From contig JALMQS010000070.1 of the NCBI GenBank assembly GCA_024734495.1, positions 14,193,486 through 14,257,485 on the forward strand: a stretch of 64,000 bases of DNA. The letters are read 5' to 3'. A program made the position numbers and the translations under genes. The notes below the pieces were generated by a model. That model was not told the origin of the DNA and did not search any database. It saw nothing but the letters and a program-made list of their open reading frames with translations. Every line of letters begins with the position of its first letter. Within the stretch, counting starts at the first letter, position 1. Below, one piece after another: positions 44,901-49,899 of the stretch. The stretch comes from Forficula auricularia (lineage: Eukaryota > Arthropoda > Insecta > Dermaptera > Forficulidae).

Positions 44901-45057
44901 CTTTGATATCTTGTGGTCGACTGTTTTCAAGTTTGATAAGATTTTGCAAAGCGTTTGTATATAGAGAATTTTGAAAATCAAACAAGGCATTTTGGGCGAG
45001 ATCCCGATCCTGTTCTGTGATTGTGTTCTTATCATTTTCCAGTTCCTTTTCCGACAT
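20853..45057 (-). CDS. CNOT10: CNOT10, CCR4-NOT complex subunit 10, whole gene (13 coding exons)
   Basis: CNOT10 is a TPR-rich scaffold that binds CNOT11 and the N-terminal part of CNOT1 in the CCR4-NOT deadenylase, which shortens mRNA poly(A) tails. Coding exons run 45057-44809, 44746-44605, 42386-42208, 42140-42006, 40098-39983, 38451-38300, 37270-37134, 32889-32821, 32758-32187, 29193-29018, 28932-28745, 21064-20986 and 20908-20853. Every junction has an AG acceptor and a GT donor, and the phases sum to 2250 nt (749 residues plus stop). The human protein is about 744 residues. Recognisable conserved blocks include [45 protein letters not shown] and [10 protein letters not shown]. The start is the first ATG after a pyrimidine-tract acceptor. 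Introns are packed with transposons but no exon is broken. Seen: exons, phases and motifs. Known: complex role. Inferred: that the gene is functional. Confidence 0.93.
20986..21064 (-). CDS. CNOT10: CNOT10 coding exon 12 (residues 706-732 part)
   Basis: 79 nt, acceptor CATAG, donor GTTTGT. Lies 7.7 kb beyond exon 11. Encodes [15 protein letters not shown], matching the C-terminal VILLAVYLELQNGN motif of CNOT10, which is what identifies it. Confidence 0.82.
21394..21912. mobile_element. TTAA-type MITE, second copy
   Basis: TTAA at 21390-21393, right target decayed to CTAA. Same interior as the 17-kb copy. In CNOT10 intron 11. Confidence 0.7.
22600..22775. mobile_element. MITE with ACCCAGA ends and internal GCAATATTGC repeats
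   Basis: Ends ACCCAGACAGAAGGGAATA and the mirror ATTCCAGTCTTTCTGGGT. The interior alternates TTGCAGCAATATTGC and AGGAACATTGCAG units. In CNOT10 intron 11. Confidence 0.6.
23296..23987. mobile_element. TTAA-type element with a coding relic
   Basis: TTAA at 23292-23295 and 23988-23991, ends GGTAGTTGTTTCGCGACAAT and AACAACTACC. Inside, the plus frame 23456-23641 begins in a basic segment ([17 protein letters not shown]...[10 protein letters not shown]) that could be the start of a DNA-binding transposase domain. It stops after about 60 residues. A rearranged reverse-complement copy occupies about 52600-53433 and is split by a family F ribozyme repeat. Confidence 0.65.
24673..24720 (-). ncRNA. 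Hammerhead-ribozyme-like motif, family B, complete
   Basis: Minus strand: stem I ATGGGCCA pairs perfectly with TGGCCCAT (24713-24720 with 24673-24680). Core CTGAGGA is at 24706-24712, stem II GTCGA/TCGAC, then GAAACGTC with GTC cleavage at 24681-24683. Position 7 of the core is variable in hammerheads, so CTGAGGA is acceptable. This is the best-paired example in the window. Confidence 0.8.
24883..24929 (+). ncRNA. Hammerhead-like motif, family B, right arm with broken stem I
   Basis: CTGAGGA 24890-24896, stem II GTCGA/TCGAC, GAAACGTC. The 5' stem I strand reads AAGACA instead of GGGCCA, so only about two pairs remain. Confidence 0.65.
25460..25508 (-). ncRNA. Hammerhead-ribozyme-like motif, Penelope family, left arm
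   Basis: On the minus strand CTGATGA (25494-25500), one extra T, stem II GAAGAC/GTCTTC with a CAA loop, then GAAA, the short stem III ACTATAGT and cleavage triplet GTC (25466-25468). All core positions are intact. Stem I has only two certain pairs next to the core (GA/TC). Confidence 0.75.
25683..26186 (-). CDS. GIY-YIG endonuclease domain of Penelope-like element (5'-truncated)
   Basis: A 167-residue frame. About residue 80 onward shows [19 protein letters not shown], the GIY...YIG core as GVY...IYVG with the CxxC zinc-knuckle insertion typical of Penelope-like elements. [11 protein letters not shown] follows (the conserved Arg and EH), then [12 protein letters not shown] with further His. 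In the family this domain nicks target DNA to prime insertion. The N-terminal reverse transcriptase is missing, because the apparent start (26186) lies in the spacer between inverted arms. Whether this truncated frame is translated is unknown. Confidence 0.85.
   Translation of the reverse strand: MKKKKENPRIVLPYYGQISKKLKQKMKKLGFKTVFKTPITLGKDLGSNKKDKLPNIEKEGVYSLKCKDCEAIYVGKTERNLKIRLNEHIRDYKNKKYENSFAEHLNSNNHSFPEGIRLIKGERDPKLISAIESLEILKSFNRNSELCLNNQIELSNSNLLKMFANKR
26189..26651 (+). pseudogene. Mirror copy of the GIY-YIG domain, frameshifted
   Basis: Inverted duplicate of 25683-26145, ending at the same TAA-containing 3' end, with several one-base deletions (for example before the CxxC knuckle). 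No long frame survives. The sequence still aligns along its whole length. Confidence 0.8.
26825..26875 (+). ncRNA. Hammerhead-ribozyme-like motif, Penelope family, right arm
   Basis: CTGATGA at 26832-26838, stem II GAAGAC/GTCTTC, GAAA, stem III ACTATAGT, GTC at 26864-26866. Mirror of the left-arm motif, also intact. With this very short stem III, pairing between two RNA copies is the likely active form. Confidence 0.75.
27463..28460. repeat. Long-arm palindromic element, truncated copy
   Basis: Left end AGTCCAGTCAAATTGTG. The interior matches 56900-57600 and 62540-63200. The right terminus is missing. In CNOT10 intron 11. Confidence 0.6.
28745..28932 (-). CDS. CNOT10: CNOT10 coding exon 11 (residues 643-705)
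   Basis: 188 nt, acceptor CTTTTTAG, donor GTGAAA, ends in phase 0. Encodes [20 protein letters not shown], equivalent to the family's YNLAVALTIRGELDKAS segment. Confidence 0.9.
29018..29193 (-). CDS. CNOT10: CNOT10 coding exon 10 (residues 584-643 part)
   Basis: 176 nt, acceptor TTTCAG, donor GTTTAAC (weak). Encodes [19 protein letters not shown], a diagnostic CNOT10 block, followed by a divergent linker. Confidence 0.91.
29358..29856. mobile_element. TTAA-type MITE, third copy, worn ends
   Basis: Left GGAGGTTCTTTCGCGACAAT, right GAAAGAACTA then TTTTTAA. Interior matches the other copies. In CNOT10 intron 9. Confidence 0.65.
30073..30709 (-). mobile_element. Tc1-like element, internally deleted
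   Basis: Terminal repeats CAGTGGATGGCCAAATTATT and the mirror CAGTGGGTGGCCAAATTATT, TA at 30071-30072 and 30710-30711. It carries a transposase C-terminal piece at about 30403-30600 (minus), with a decayed [14 protein letters not shown] motif and [17 protein letters not shown]. In CNOT10 intron 9. Confidence 0.8.
31215..31985. mobile_element. TTAA-type element containing a tRNA-like unit
   Basis: TTAA at 31211-31214 and 31986-31989, ends GGAGATCCTTTCG and CGAAAGGACCTCC. 771 bp, AT-rich, no transposase. The tRNA-like hairpin at 31313-31380 lies near its left end. In CNOT10 intron 9. Confidence 0.65.
31313..31380 (-). tRNA. tRNA-like hairpin unit
   Basis: Acceptor-like AGGGTCT/AGACCCT, arm ACTAGT...ACTAGT, T arm TTGGG-TTCGACT-CCCGA with B box GGTTCGACTCC. 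No separate D and anticodon arms. Enclosed by ATTGCATGT inverted repeats and located inside a TTAA-type element (31215-31985). Confidence 0.4.
32187..32758 (-). CDS. CNOT10: CNOT10 coding exon 9 (residues 394-584 part)
   Basis: Largest exon, 572 nt, acceptor TTTTTAG, donor GTAAGA. Begins with a basic region, then [17 protein letters not shown] low-complexity Ser/Asn/Ala-rich linker follows (about residues 460-530, with an eight-residue run of mainly Ala), and the TPR fold resumes at [19 protein letters not shown]. The linker replaces the Ser/Glu-rich insert of vertebrates. Confidence 0.93.
32821..32889 (-). CDS. CNOT10: CNOT10 coding exon 8 (residues 371-393)
   Basis: Short 69-nt exon, phase 0 both sides, acceptor TTTTAG, donor GTATGT. 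Encodes [20 protein letters not shown], almost identical to the vertebrate motif. Confidence 0.92.
33026..33070 (-). ncRNA. Hammerhead-like motif, family G, weak stems
   Basis: Minus strand CTGATGA followed by AGG...CCT and GAAACGTC. Stem I is poor. Lies in CNOT10 intron 7 within a repeat shared with 38560-38660. Confidence 0.4.
33584..34314 (+). mobile_element. 5'-truncated LINE with 9-bp target duplication
   Basis: Flanked by ACGGCCAGA at 33575-33583 and 34315-34323. Starts in the reverse transcriptase ([16 protein letters not shown]) and ends in a (TTA)n tail. The frame at 33955-34248 has [38 protein letters not shown], the endonuclease-RT LINE tail common in arthropods. Several frameshifts. 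The empty site is preserved in a paralogous repeat at 30361. Confidence 0.85.
34800..35125 (+). pseudogene. LINE C-terminal fragment (second family)
   Basis: Reads [20 protein letters not shown], then [20 protein letters not shown] and [18 protein letters not shown], followed by ATGATGATGA repeats. Related pieces at 56395-56680 and 61261-61440 carry the preceding TIREAERKRLEAFE segment. Confidence 0.75.
35560..36440. repeat. Palindrome with mirrored 70-residue frames
   Basis: Left arm 35560-35770 and right arm 35870-36440 (after removing the MITE) are inverted copies. Each encodes [14 protein letters not shown]...[11 protein letters not shown], which I do not recognise. The shared frame may be coincidental because the arms are duplicates. 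Confidence 0.6.
36041..36399. mobile_element. MITE with TAGTAGCACAATG ends, itself containing a LINE scrap
   Basis: Inverted ends TAGTAGCACAATGTTTCAAA and mirror. Positions 36140-36250 match the 3' region of the 38.8-kb LINE (CCCCTAAAGGCC...CATCGTGAAAA). It is inserted in the right arm of the palindrome 35560-36440. Confidence 0.65.
37134..37270 (-). CDS. CNOT10: CNOT10 coding exon 7 (residues 325-370)
   Basis: 137 nt, acceptor ATTATAG, donor GTAAAA, ends in phase 0. Encodes [19 protein letters not shown] and [10 protein letters not shown], the conserved TPR entering the [12 protein letters not shown] motif of the next exon. Confidence 0.9.
38300..38451 (-). CDS. CNOT10: CNOT10 coding exon 6 (residues 274-325 part)
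   Basis: 152 nt, acceptor TTTTCAG, donor GTATGA. Encodes [19 protein letters not shown] and [11 protein letters not shown], matching the family's GECL...NN.GCIH and YF.KALQEN motifs. Confidence 0.9.
38668..39760. mobile_element. Family D palindrome with a LINE inserted in its left ribozyme
   Basis: Ends TGAGAGTAATGGAAGGCAGG and the mirror CCTGCCTTCCATTACATTC-like segment near 39735-39759. The left arm is split at 38778 and resumes at 39383 inside the ribozyme, between ACCGAACG and CGGAGGATTC. The right motif (39612-39668) has lost three bases of the core. Confidence 0.65.
38778..39382 (-). pseudogene. LINE reverse-transcriptase C-terminal fragment (Jockey/CR1-like)
   Basis: Minus strand translates to [16 protein letters not shown] text ([20 protein letters not shown]), then [35 protein letters not shown] and [13 protein letters not shown]. 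This is the conserved tail after the reverse transcriptase of Jockey-type LINEs. It is 5'-truncated, with a T-run at its left end matching a poly(A) 3' terminus. Related scraps lie at 1256-1605 and 50035-50130 (plus). Confidence 0.8.
39983..40098 (-). CDS. CNOT10: CNOT10 coding exon 5 (residues 236-274 part)
   Basis: 116 nt, acceptor TTTATAG, donor GTAAGT, leaves phase 2. Encodes [19 protein letters not shown], a hallmark TPR segment of CNOT10. Confidence 0.9.
40250..40656. repeat. Foldback repeat with 180-bp arms
   Basis: Arms from TGTTGCAGTAAAAACC and mirror, loop near 40440. Non-coding, in CNOT10 intron 4. Confidence 0.7.
40993..41898 (+). mobile_element. Helitron-like element, second copy
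   Basis: Starts near AAAATTAAGATTTTGTCTGT and ends GGCGGGCCTTGAAGCTAG|T. Same order of repeats and G-rich tract (41640-41870). In CNOT10 intron 4. Confidence 0.6.
42006..42140 (-). CDS. CNOT10: CNOT10 coding exon 4 (residues 191-235)
   Basis: 135 nt, phase 0 at both ends, acceptor TTTTCAAG, donor GTATAT. Carries [13 protein letters not shown], aligning with the conserved SLKACKREIKSV block of the family. Confidence 0.9.
42208..42386 (-). CDS. CNOT10: CNOT10 coding exon 3 (residues 131-190)
   Basis: 179 nt, acceptor TTTTTTAG, donor GTAAAT, ends in phase 0. Encodes a leucine-rich TPR helix ([13 protein letters not shown]) and a Lys/Glu-rich tail that replaces the longer Asn/Lys-rich linker of vertebrates. 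Confidence 0.9.
42745..42821 (-). tRNA. tRNA-like hairpin unit
   Basis: Acceptor-like GGTTGT/ACAACC, arm AATTAC/GTAATT, T arm TCGGG-TTCAATT-CCCGA. Same three-arm plan as the 31.3-kb unit with unrelated stem sequences. Flanked by inverted AATAGA/TCTATT and GGTTGTCAA/TTGACAACC. Confidence 0.4.
42912..44151 (-). mobile_element. Mariner element, full length, TA target duplication
   Basis: Terminal inverted repeats CTAGGGAGATCAAAGAGT and CTAGGCAGATCAAAAAGT, flanked by TA at 42910-42911 and 44152-44153. It is 1240 bp, normal for mariner. Inserted in CNOT10 intron 2. Confidence 0.9.
42990..43975 (-). pseudogene. Mariner transposase, broken
   Basis: N-terminus [20 protein letters not shown] then [20 protein letters not shown], a typical mariner HTH start (about 60 residues), then frameshift. 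Near 43250 YHHDNAAAH supplies one catalytic Asp of the D,D34D triad, followed by a [12 protein letters not shown] segment with the third Asp in another frame. Frameshifts and stops make it inactive. Confidence 0.85.
44190..44540. mobile_element. Penelope-like end pair with two hammerhead-like motifs
   Basis: Left arm (minus) 44190-44230 and right arm (plus) 44349-44398, followed by the family end (CTTCTCTCGGCC... near 44512). The right motif is intact: CTGATGA 44356-44362, stem II GAAGGT/ATCTTC, GTC 44388-44390. The left motif has stem II GAAGGT/ACCTTC but CTC instead of the GTC cleavage triplet. Confidence 0.7.
44605..44746 (-). CDS. CNOT10: CNOT10 coding exon 2 (residues 84-131 part)
   Basis: Acceptor TTTTAG, donor GTAAGT, 142 nt, leaving phase 1. 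Encodes a TPR helix pair with the family motif [20 protein letters not shown]. The split glutamate codon is completed by the next exon. Confidence 0.9.
44809..45057 (-). CDS. CNOT10: CNOT10 coding exon 1 (residues 1-83)
   Basis: Contains the ATG (45055-45057) and the N-terminal TPR region, including [11 protein letters not shown], which is near-identical to the family. Phase 0 donor GTAAGTAA at 44801-44808. Directly upstream on the minus strand is a pyrimidine tract and TTTTAG ending two bases before the ATG, so this is not the first transcribed exon. Confidence 0.92.
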
Positions 45058-45070
45058 TCTAAAAAAAAAA
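45058..45070 (-). promoter_or_regulatory. Splice acceptor just before the CNOT10 ATG
   Basis: On the minus strand a run of about ten T followed by AG ends two bases before the ATG. This is a strong 3' splice site, so transcription must start upstream in a non-coding exon that I could not locate. Confidence 0.65.
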
Positions 45071-45204
45071 GAAGAAAAGATGTTTTTTATTTTTTTTAAT
45101 AAATGAATAAAACGTTTTTCAAGAATAAATCAATAAGGGTGTCTGGCCTCTGCTTAATACAAATATCTTTTTCTATATATTTACATTTTAGATGTAAATG
45201 AACC

Positions 45205-45570
45205 TATGCAAAAATACTCGTACAGAAATAAATAGAATATTTGAGGCGTTTAAAAGCAGAGTGGACCATCCCACTTTTGGTTTTTTATGAGAAATCCAGC
45301 AAAATAGAGATAAAGGTTTGAGGCAAAAGTGGTACCTGTGCTGTATTCTAGAAGGACATTGAAGCTATGCAAAGATACTGGTGCACAGAAATAAATAGAA
45401 TATTTGAGGCGTTCAAAAGCAGAGTGGACCATCCCACTTTTGGTTTTTTATGAGAAATCCAGCAAAATAGAGATAAAGGTTTGAGGCAAAAGTGGTACCT
45501 GTGCTGTAATCTAGAAGGACGTTGATGCTAAGCAAAGATACTCGTGCACAGAAATAAATAGAATATTTGA
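45205..45570 (+). repeat. Tandem repeat, unit about 162 bp
   Basis: TATGCAAAGATACT-type starts at 45205, 45366 and 45529. An inverted partial copy lies at 45655-45700. Directly upstream of CNOT10. Confidence 0.75.
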
Positions 45571-46261
45571 GGTTTTAAAAACTAAGTTTGAACCACTCTG
45601 TCTATTTAGTTAATTCAAAATCCTACTTGATTATAGAGGTTTATCAGCGAAAATGAGATTTGTGGGTTGGTCCACTCTGCTTTTGAACGCCTCATTTATA
45701 AGGATTGAAGTTGAATATACATTCAAATATAGCATTCAAAACTATAGCCTCTATCAAATAAAATTATATATATATAGTATAAGGAATGCTTTTGTTGAAA
45801 AGAGTGTTTTCTTGTATGAACTACATCTAGAACGATGCAAAATCACAGCTGAAAGTGGACATCTACGAGCTGTCAAAGTTCTCAAATTCTAGACAAATTA
45901 ACTTTAAACGTTAGTTTTAATTTTTTTAAAGCAATTTTACCGATAAAGTTAAATAATATAATCAATTATTTCTTTTGTTAATTCTACATATTTAGAAAAT
46001 TAACATAAGAAATTATTGATATTTCTCAAAATTCATTCATCTGACAAATAATGTAAACAATGATTTCAAATACTGTAGAAAAAAATAAAAAATAATCCCT
46101 TGTCACCGAAGCTTCAAGAAAAATAAACTGCAACGGATCGTTGCTAAACTTTATCCAAATTCATTTGAAATATTAATGTGTTTGTTCCTTTATTATTGAT
46201 CAGATATCACTTGCAATTTGTAGTTCATGTTGACTTTAATTCAAAAATAATTCTCATTTAA

Positions 46262-47075
46262 TAGTCGAGGAATAACCATTCTACATTGGATTTTTGACAT
46301 TTCGGTTATTATTGTAACCATTGCTGAAGACATGGAGGAATCGACTTAAAATCAAAAATAGCCATCGATTCTCATCAAATGCTTGAGGGAATAACAATTC
46401 TACATTAGGTTTTTGATGTTTCGATTATTATTGGTAACCATTGCTGAAGACATGGAGGAATCGACTTAAAATCAAAAATAGCTTCACCGATTCTCATCAA
46501 ATGCTTGAGGAATAACAATTCTACATTAGGTTTTTTGATGTTTCGATTATTATTGGTAACCATTGCTGAAAGACATGGAGGAATCGACTTAAAATCAAAA
46601 ATAGCCATCGATTCTCATCAAATACTTGAGGAATAACAATTCTACATTAGGTTTTTTGATGTTTCGATTATTATTGGTAACCATTGCCGAAGACATGGAG
46701 GAATCGACTTAAAATCAAAAATAGCCGATCGATTCTCATCAAATGCTTGCGGAATAACAATTCTACATTAGGTTTTTGATGTTTCGATTATTATTGGTAA
46801 CCATTGCTGAAGACATGGAGGAATCGACTTTAAAATCAAAAATAGCCAATCGATTCTCATCAAATACTTGAGGAATAACAATTCTACATTAGGTTTTTGA
46901 CGTTTCGATTATTATTGGTAACCATTGCTGAAGACATGGGGGAATTGGCTTAAAATCAAAAATAACGATCGATTCTCATCTAATACTAAAGGAATAACCT
47001 TATTGCATTCCATTTTTGATGTTTTGACTATTGAAGGCAACCTCTACTGAAAACGTGGAAGAATCGACTTAAAAT
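46262..47075 (+). repeat. Satellite-like tandem array, unit about 120 bp, seven copies
   Basis: GAATAACAATTCTACATTAG-type segments recur near 46270, 46388, 46509, 46629, 46751, 46870 and 46990. The last copy is more diverged. Each unit has an inverted GGTTA/TAACC pair. Confidence 0.8.
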
Positions 47076-47194
47076 CAGAAAGACTAAATTCTTTTTTGGT
47101 AAACAACGTTGGCATAAAATAAAAAAATTAAGTTGATATCGATGAGGCAGTCCAAAAAAAAAAAGAATGAAGATAATTTACACTATATTTTTAT

Positions 47195-47250
47195 TCATAA
47201 AACCGACGTTTCGGAGGCTATTCCCTCCTTCTTCAAGGTTTTGAAAAGTC
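47195..47250 (-). ncRNA. Hammerhead-like motif, family D, left arm, core altered
   Basis: Mirror of 47473-47516, but the minus-strand core reads CTTGAAGA, one T too many, which should disturb the C3-U4-G5 geometry. Stems are unchanged. Confidence 0.55.
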
Positions 47251-47472
47251 AGTGAAGGAAATCCAATGCGACATTCCCCTCTGTCTCCTCTTTCAGTGGC
47301 AGTAACAATAATAATATATTGTATTTCATTCTCAGCAGAATTATAATCATTACTACATTATATTACCATTATAATTCTGCTGAGAATGAAATACAATATA
47401 TTATTATTGTTACTGCCACTAAAAGAGGAGACAGAGGGGAATGTCGCATTGGATTTCCTTCACTGACTTTTC

Positions 47473-47516
47473 AAAACCCTGAAGAAGGAGGGAATAGCCT
47501 CCGAAACGTCGGTTTT
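47473..47516 (+). ncRNA. Hammerhead-ribozyme-like motif, family D, complete
   Basis: Stem I AAAACC (47473-47478) pairs with GGTTTT (47511-47516). Core CTGAAGA 47479-47485, one extra A, stem II GGAGG/CCTCC (47487-47491, 47498-47502), GAA 47503-47505, ACGTC 47506-47510 with GTC cleavage. All parts are present. Confidence 0.8.
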
Positions 47517-47593
47517 ATGAATAAAAAGATAGTGTAAATTATCTTCTTTTTTTTTGGACTGCCTCATCGATATCAACTTAATTTTTTTATTTT

Positions 47594-47740
47594 ATGCCAA
47601 CGTTTCGTCCACTTTGTTGACTTCCTCAGAGCTCAAACAAATTAACTTCTTTGGATATTTATAAAATGACAAATAGGCAAAGAAGTTAATTTGTTTGAGT
47701 CCTAAGGAAGTCAACAAAGTTGACGAAACGTTGGCATAAA
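47594..47740. ncRNA. Ribozyme family E, paired hammerhead-like motifs
   Basis: Minus arm 47594-47640: CTGAGGA (47623-47629), stem II GTC...GAC, GAAACGTT. Plus arm 47695-47740: perfect stem II GTCAAC/GTTGAC but core CTAAGGA, with G5 changed to A, expected to abolish activity. Confidence 0.5.
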
Positions 47741-48394
47741 ATAAAAAATATTTGCTTAAGGTATTGTCCTTATTTCCCTATAACTTAATAAGTTAATCGA
47801 TGGACATAAATAATCAAAAAATATATTATTAACAGCATTAAAAATATTTTAGAAAAATATTAGAAACAAAAATCCCAGGCAATATAGTTTATTTTAATGT
47901 TTAAATCAGATTCAAAAAACAAATTCTTATTGAAATGTCAAATATATTATTTCTCCTTGTGAATTTATTGAATAATTTAATATTTATTTGGTATTCTTAA
48001 ATAAATTTTAACTAAAGTGAAGTAATTTTTTATTACCTGTGTGTTAAATTAATGTTCACAATATTAAAGATATATTTTTATATATAAAAACATATTGATA
48101 AAGTGAATTGAATCGCTAATTATTTTATTTTCTTAGATGAAAGTTAAAATACATTTGACGGTTAGGTTAGAATTTATAATTAGACAGATTGAAATTGAAA
48201 CGAGAATATTAGCGAAAAAATTAAAAAATAAAACAAAATATCAAATAAATGTCAATTGTTTTAAGGTGATAAAGATAATTAATAAATATTTATCAAGTTA
48301 GGAAAAAATAAGAAAATATAGGGAGTTTTATATTATTGTTTTAGGAGGTAAATTTGTTTTGAAATTTCAATGTGATTTTCTTTTTGATTATTTA

Positions 48395-49891
48395 TCTATA
48401 TATATAAAATTAAGGTTTTGTCTGTACATTGGTCCAAATCACGCCAAATTTTGGTTGCACACGTTTCAAGAAAACACCCTCAACAAAATTCCTGTCTGTC
48501 TGTCTGTTTCAGTGGTTTCTGCGAAAAGTTGATCACGATTCACGTCAAAACGGCTGAAGGGATTATTATGAAATTTCATATTTGCATCAGAGGTCTTCTA
48601 ACTTACGTTTTTAGCTATATAACTTTTTGATATTTTGATCCCAAAAGGGGGTTTGGGGGGGCGCACGAATGAAAATTATCAAATAACTCCTAAACTATTA
48701 ACTCTAAGGAAAATTTTAAAATGAGCAAAGTTGTAGGGGATGTGATTTTTGACAACTTTTGTTTAAAAAATTCCCCCCAAAAAACAGCCAAAAAAGGGGG
48801 GGGGAGTGAAAAATATGTAAATTCTTGCCCTTGGAGCAAACTCAACCAAATTTTGTATACATAATCTAGAGATCTAGAAATGCAAAAACTAACGACCCAA
48901 AAGGGAGGGAGGGGGGCAAAAATGAAAATTTCACCCTTAGAGCCAACTTAACCAAATTTTGTATACATAATCTGCTGGTCACTAGAAGGCTCTAGAAATG
49001 CAAAAACAGGGTGCGGAGGGTGGGGCCAGGGGCAAGGGCGGATCCAGGGGGAGGGCGACCCCTCCCAGATCCGCCTGGCGGGAAGTGCAACACGTGCGTC
49101 GCACGCAGAGGCCAAAAAACGGCGGCCAAATCGACAGGGAACTTATAACTATTTTTTTTAATTTTTATTTTATTTTAATGAGCTTAAAAATATGAGATGT
49201 GAAGAAATTCGTGGAAAAAACACCTATTTTTAAAATTCAAGAAATAAAGTTCTGTGTGGGGGGGCGATCTCAGCCCCCCCCCCGCTTGAACAATTCGATC
49301 GCGACACACTTTCGAGATAAAAAGTAGATCTTACTATACATATCGGGCACCTTATATACATTCTCCCCCCCCCCCCCCCATAAAAAATTCCTGGATCCGC
49401 CCATGGTGCGGGTGGAGTTATGGTACGGGGGGTGAGGTGTGGGTGCGGGGGTGGAGTGGGGGGATAGGCGGGGAGGGGTGCAGGGTTGCTGGAGTGAGGT
49501 GGTACGGGGATGGGGGTTCGAGTTGGGTGGGATGCAGGATGGAGTGTTGGGGTGGTGGTGTGGGGAGGGGTTTGGGCACGGGTGTATGGTGCAGGGGGTG
49601 GGGGAACTGGATGGGTTTCGGGGGTGTGGTGGGTGGGAAGTGGAGTGTGCAGGTTGGGGTTCGTGGGTTGGGGGTCCGAGGTGGGTGGGGTGCGGGATGG
49701 AGTGTTGAGGTGGTGGTGTGGGGGCGTGGGTTGGGCACGGGTGCATGGGGCGGGGGGTAGGAGGGCTGGGTGGGTTTTCGGAGGGGGGGGGGGTGGAAGT
49801 GGAGTGTGAGGGTGGGGTTCGAGGGTTGGGGGCCCAAGGGGCGTGGCCCCTGGCTAGCAAGAGGGCCGCCGAAGGCGGGCCTTGCAGCTAG
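48395..49891 (+). mobile_element. Helitron-like element with G-rich minisatellite core
   Basis: Starts A|TC (TCTATATATATAAAATTAAG) and ends in hairpin CCGCC-GAA-GGCGG followed by CTAG|T, the Helitron terminus. Inside are repeats of a unit (CAAACTCAACCAAATTTTG... CTAGAAATGCAAAAAC) and a 450-bp G/T-rich tract (49410-49860). No Rep/helicase. A smaller relative runs 40993-41898 and a third G-rich tract is at 38030-38200. Confidence 0.65.
49036..49402. mobile_element. MITE nested in the Helitron-like element
   Basis: Inverted ends GGGCGGATCCAGG and CCTGGATCCGCCC (49390-49402). The G-rich repeat continues on both sides. Non-coding. Probably hAT-related, with no clean target duplication. Confidence 0.55.
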
Positions 49892-49899
49892 TTTTTTTA

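Larger units (their letters stand above)
47107..47600. mobile_element. Large palindrome carrying ribozyme family D
   Basis: Near-perfect inverted repeat centred around 47357. It runs from AAGTTGATATCGATGAGGCA through the mirrored TGCCTCATCGATATCAACTT, with each arm about 230 bp. It contains a family D hammerhead-like motif on both arms and no gene. Confidence 0.75.
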
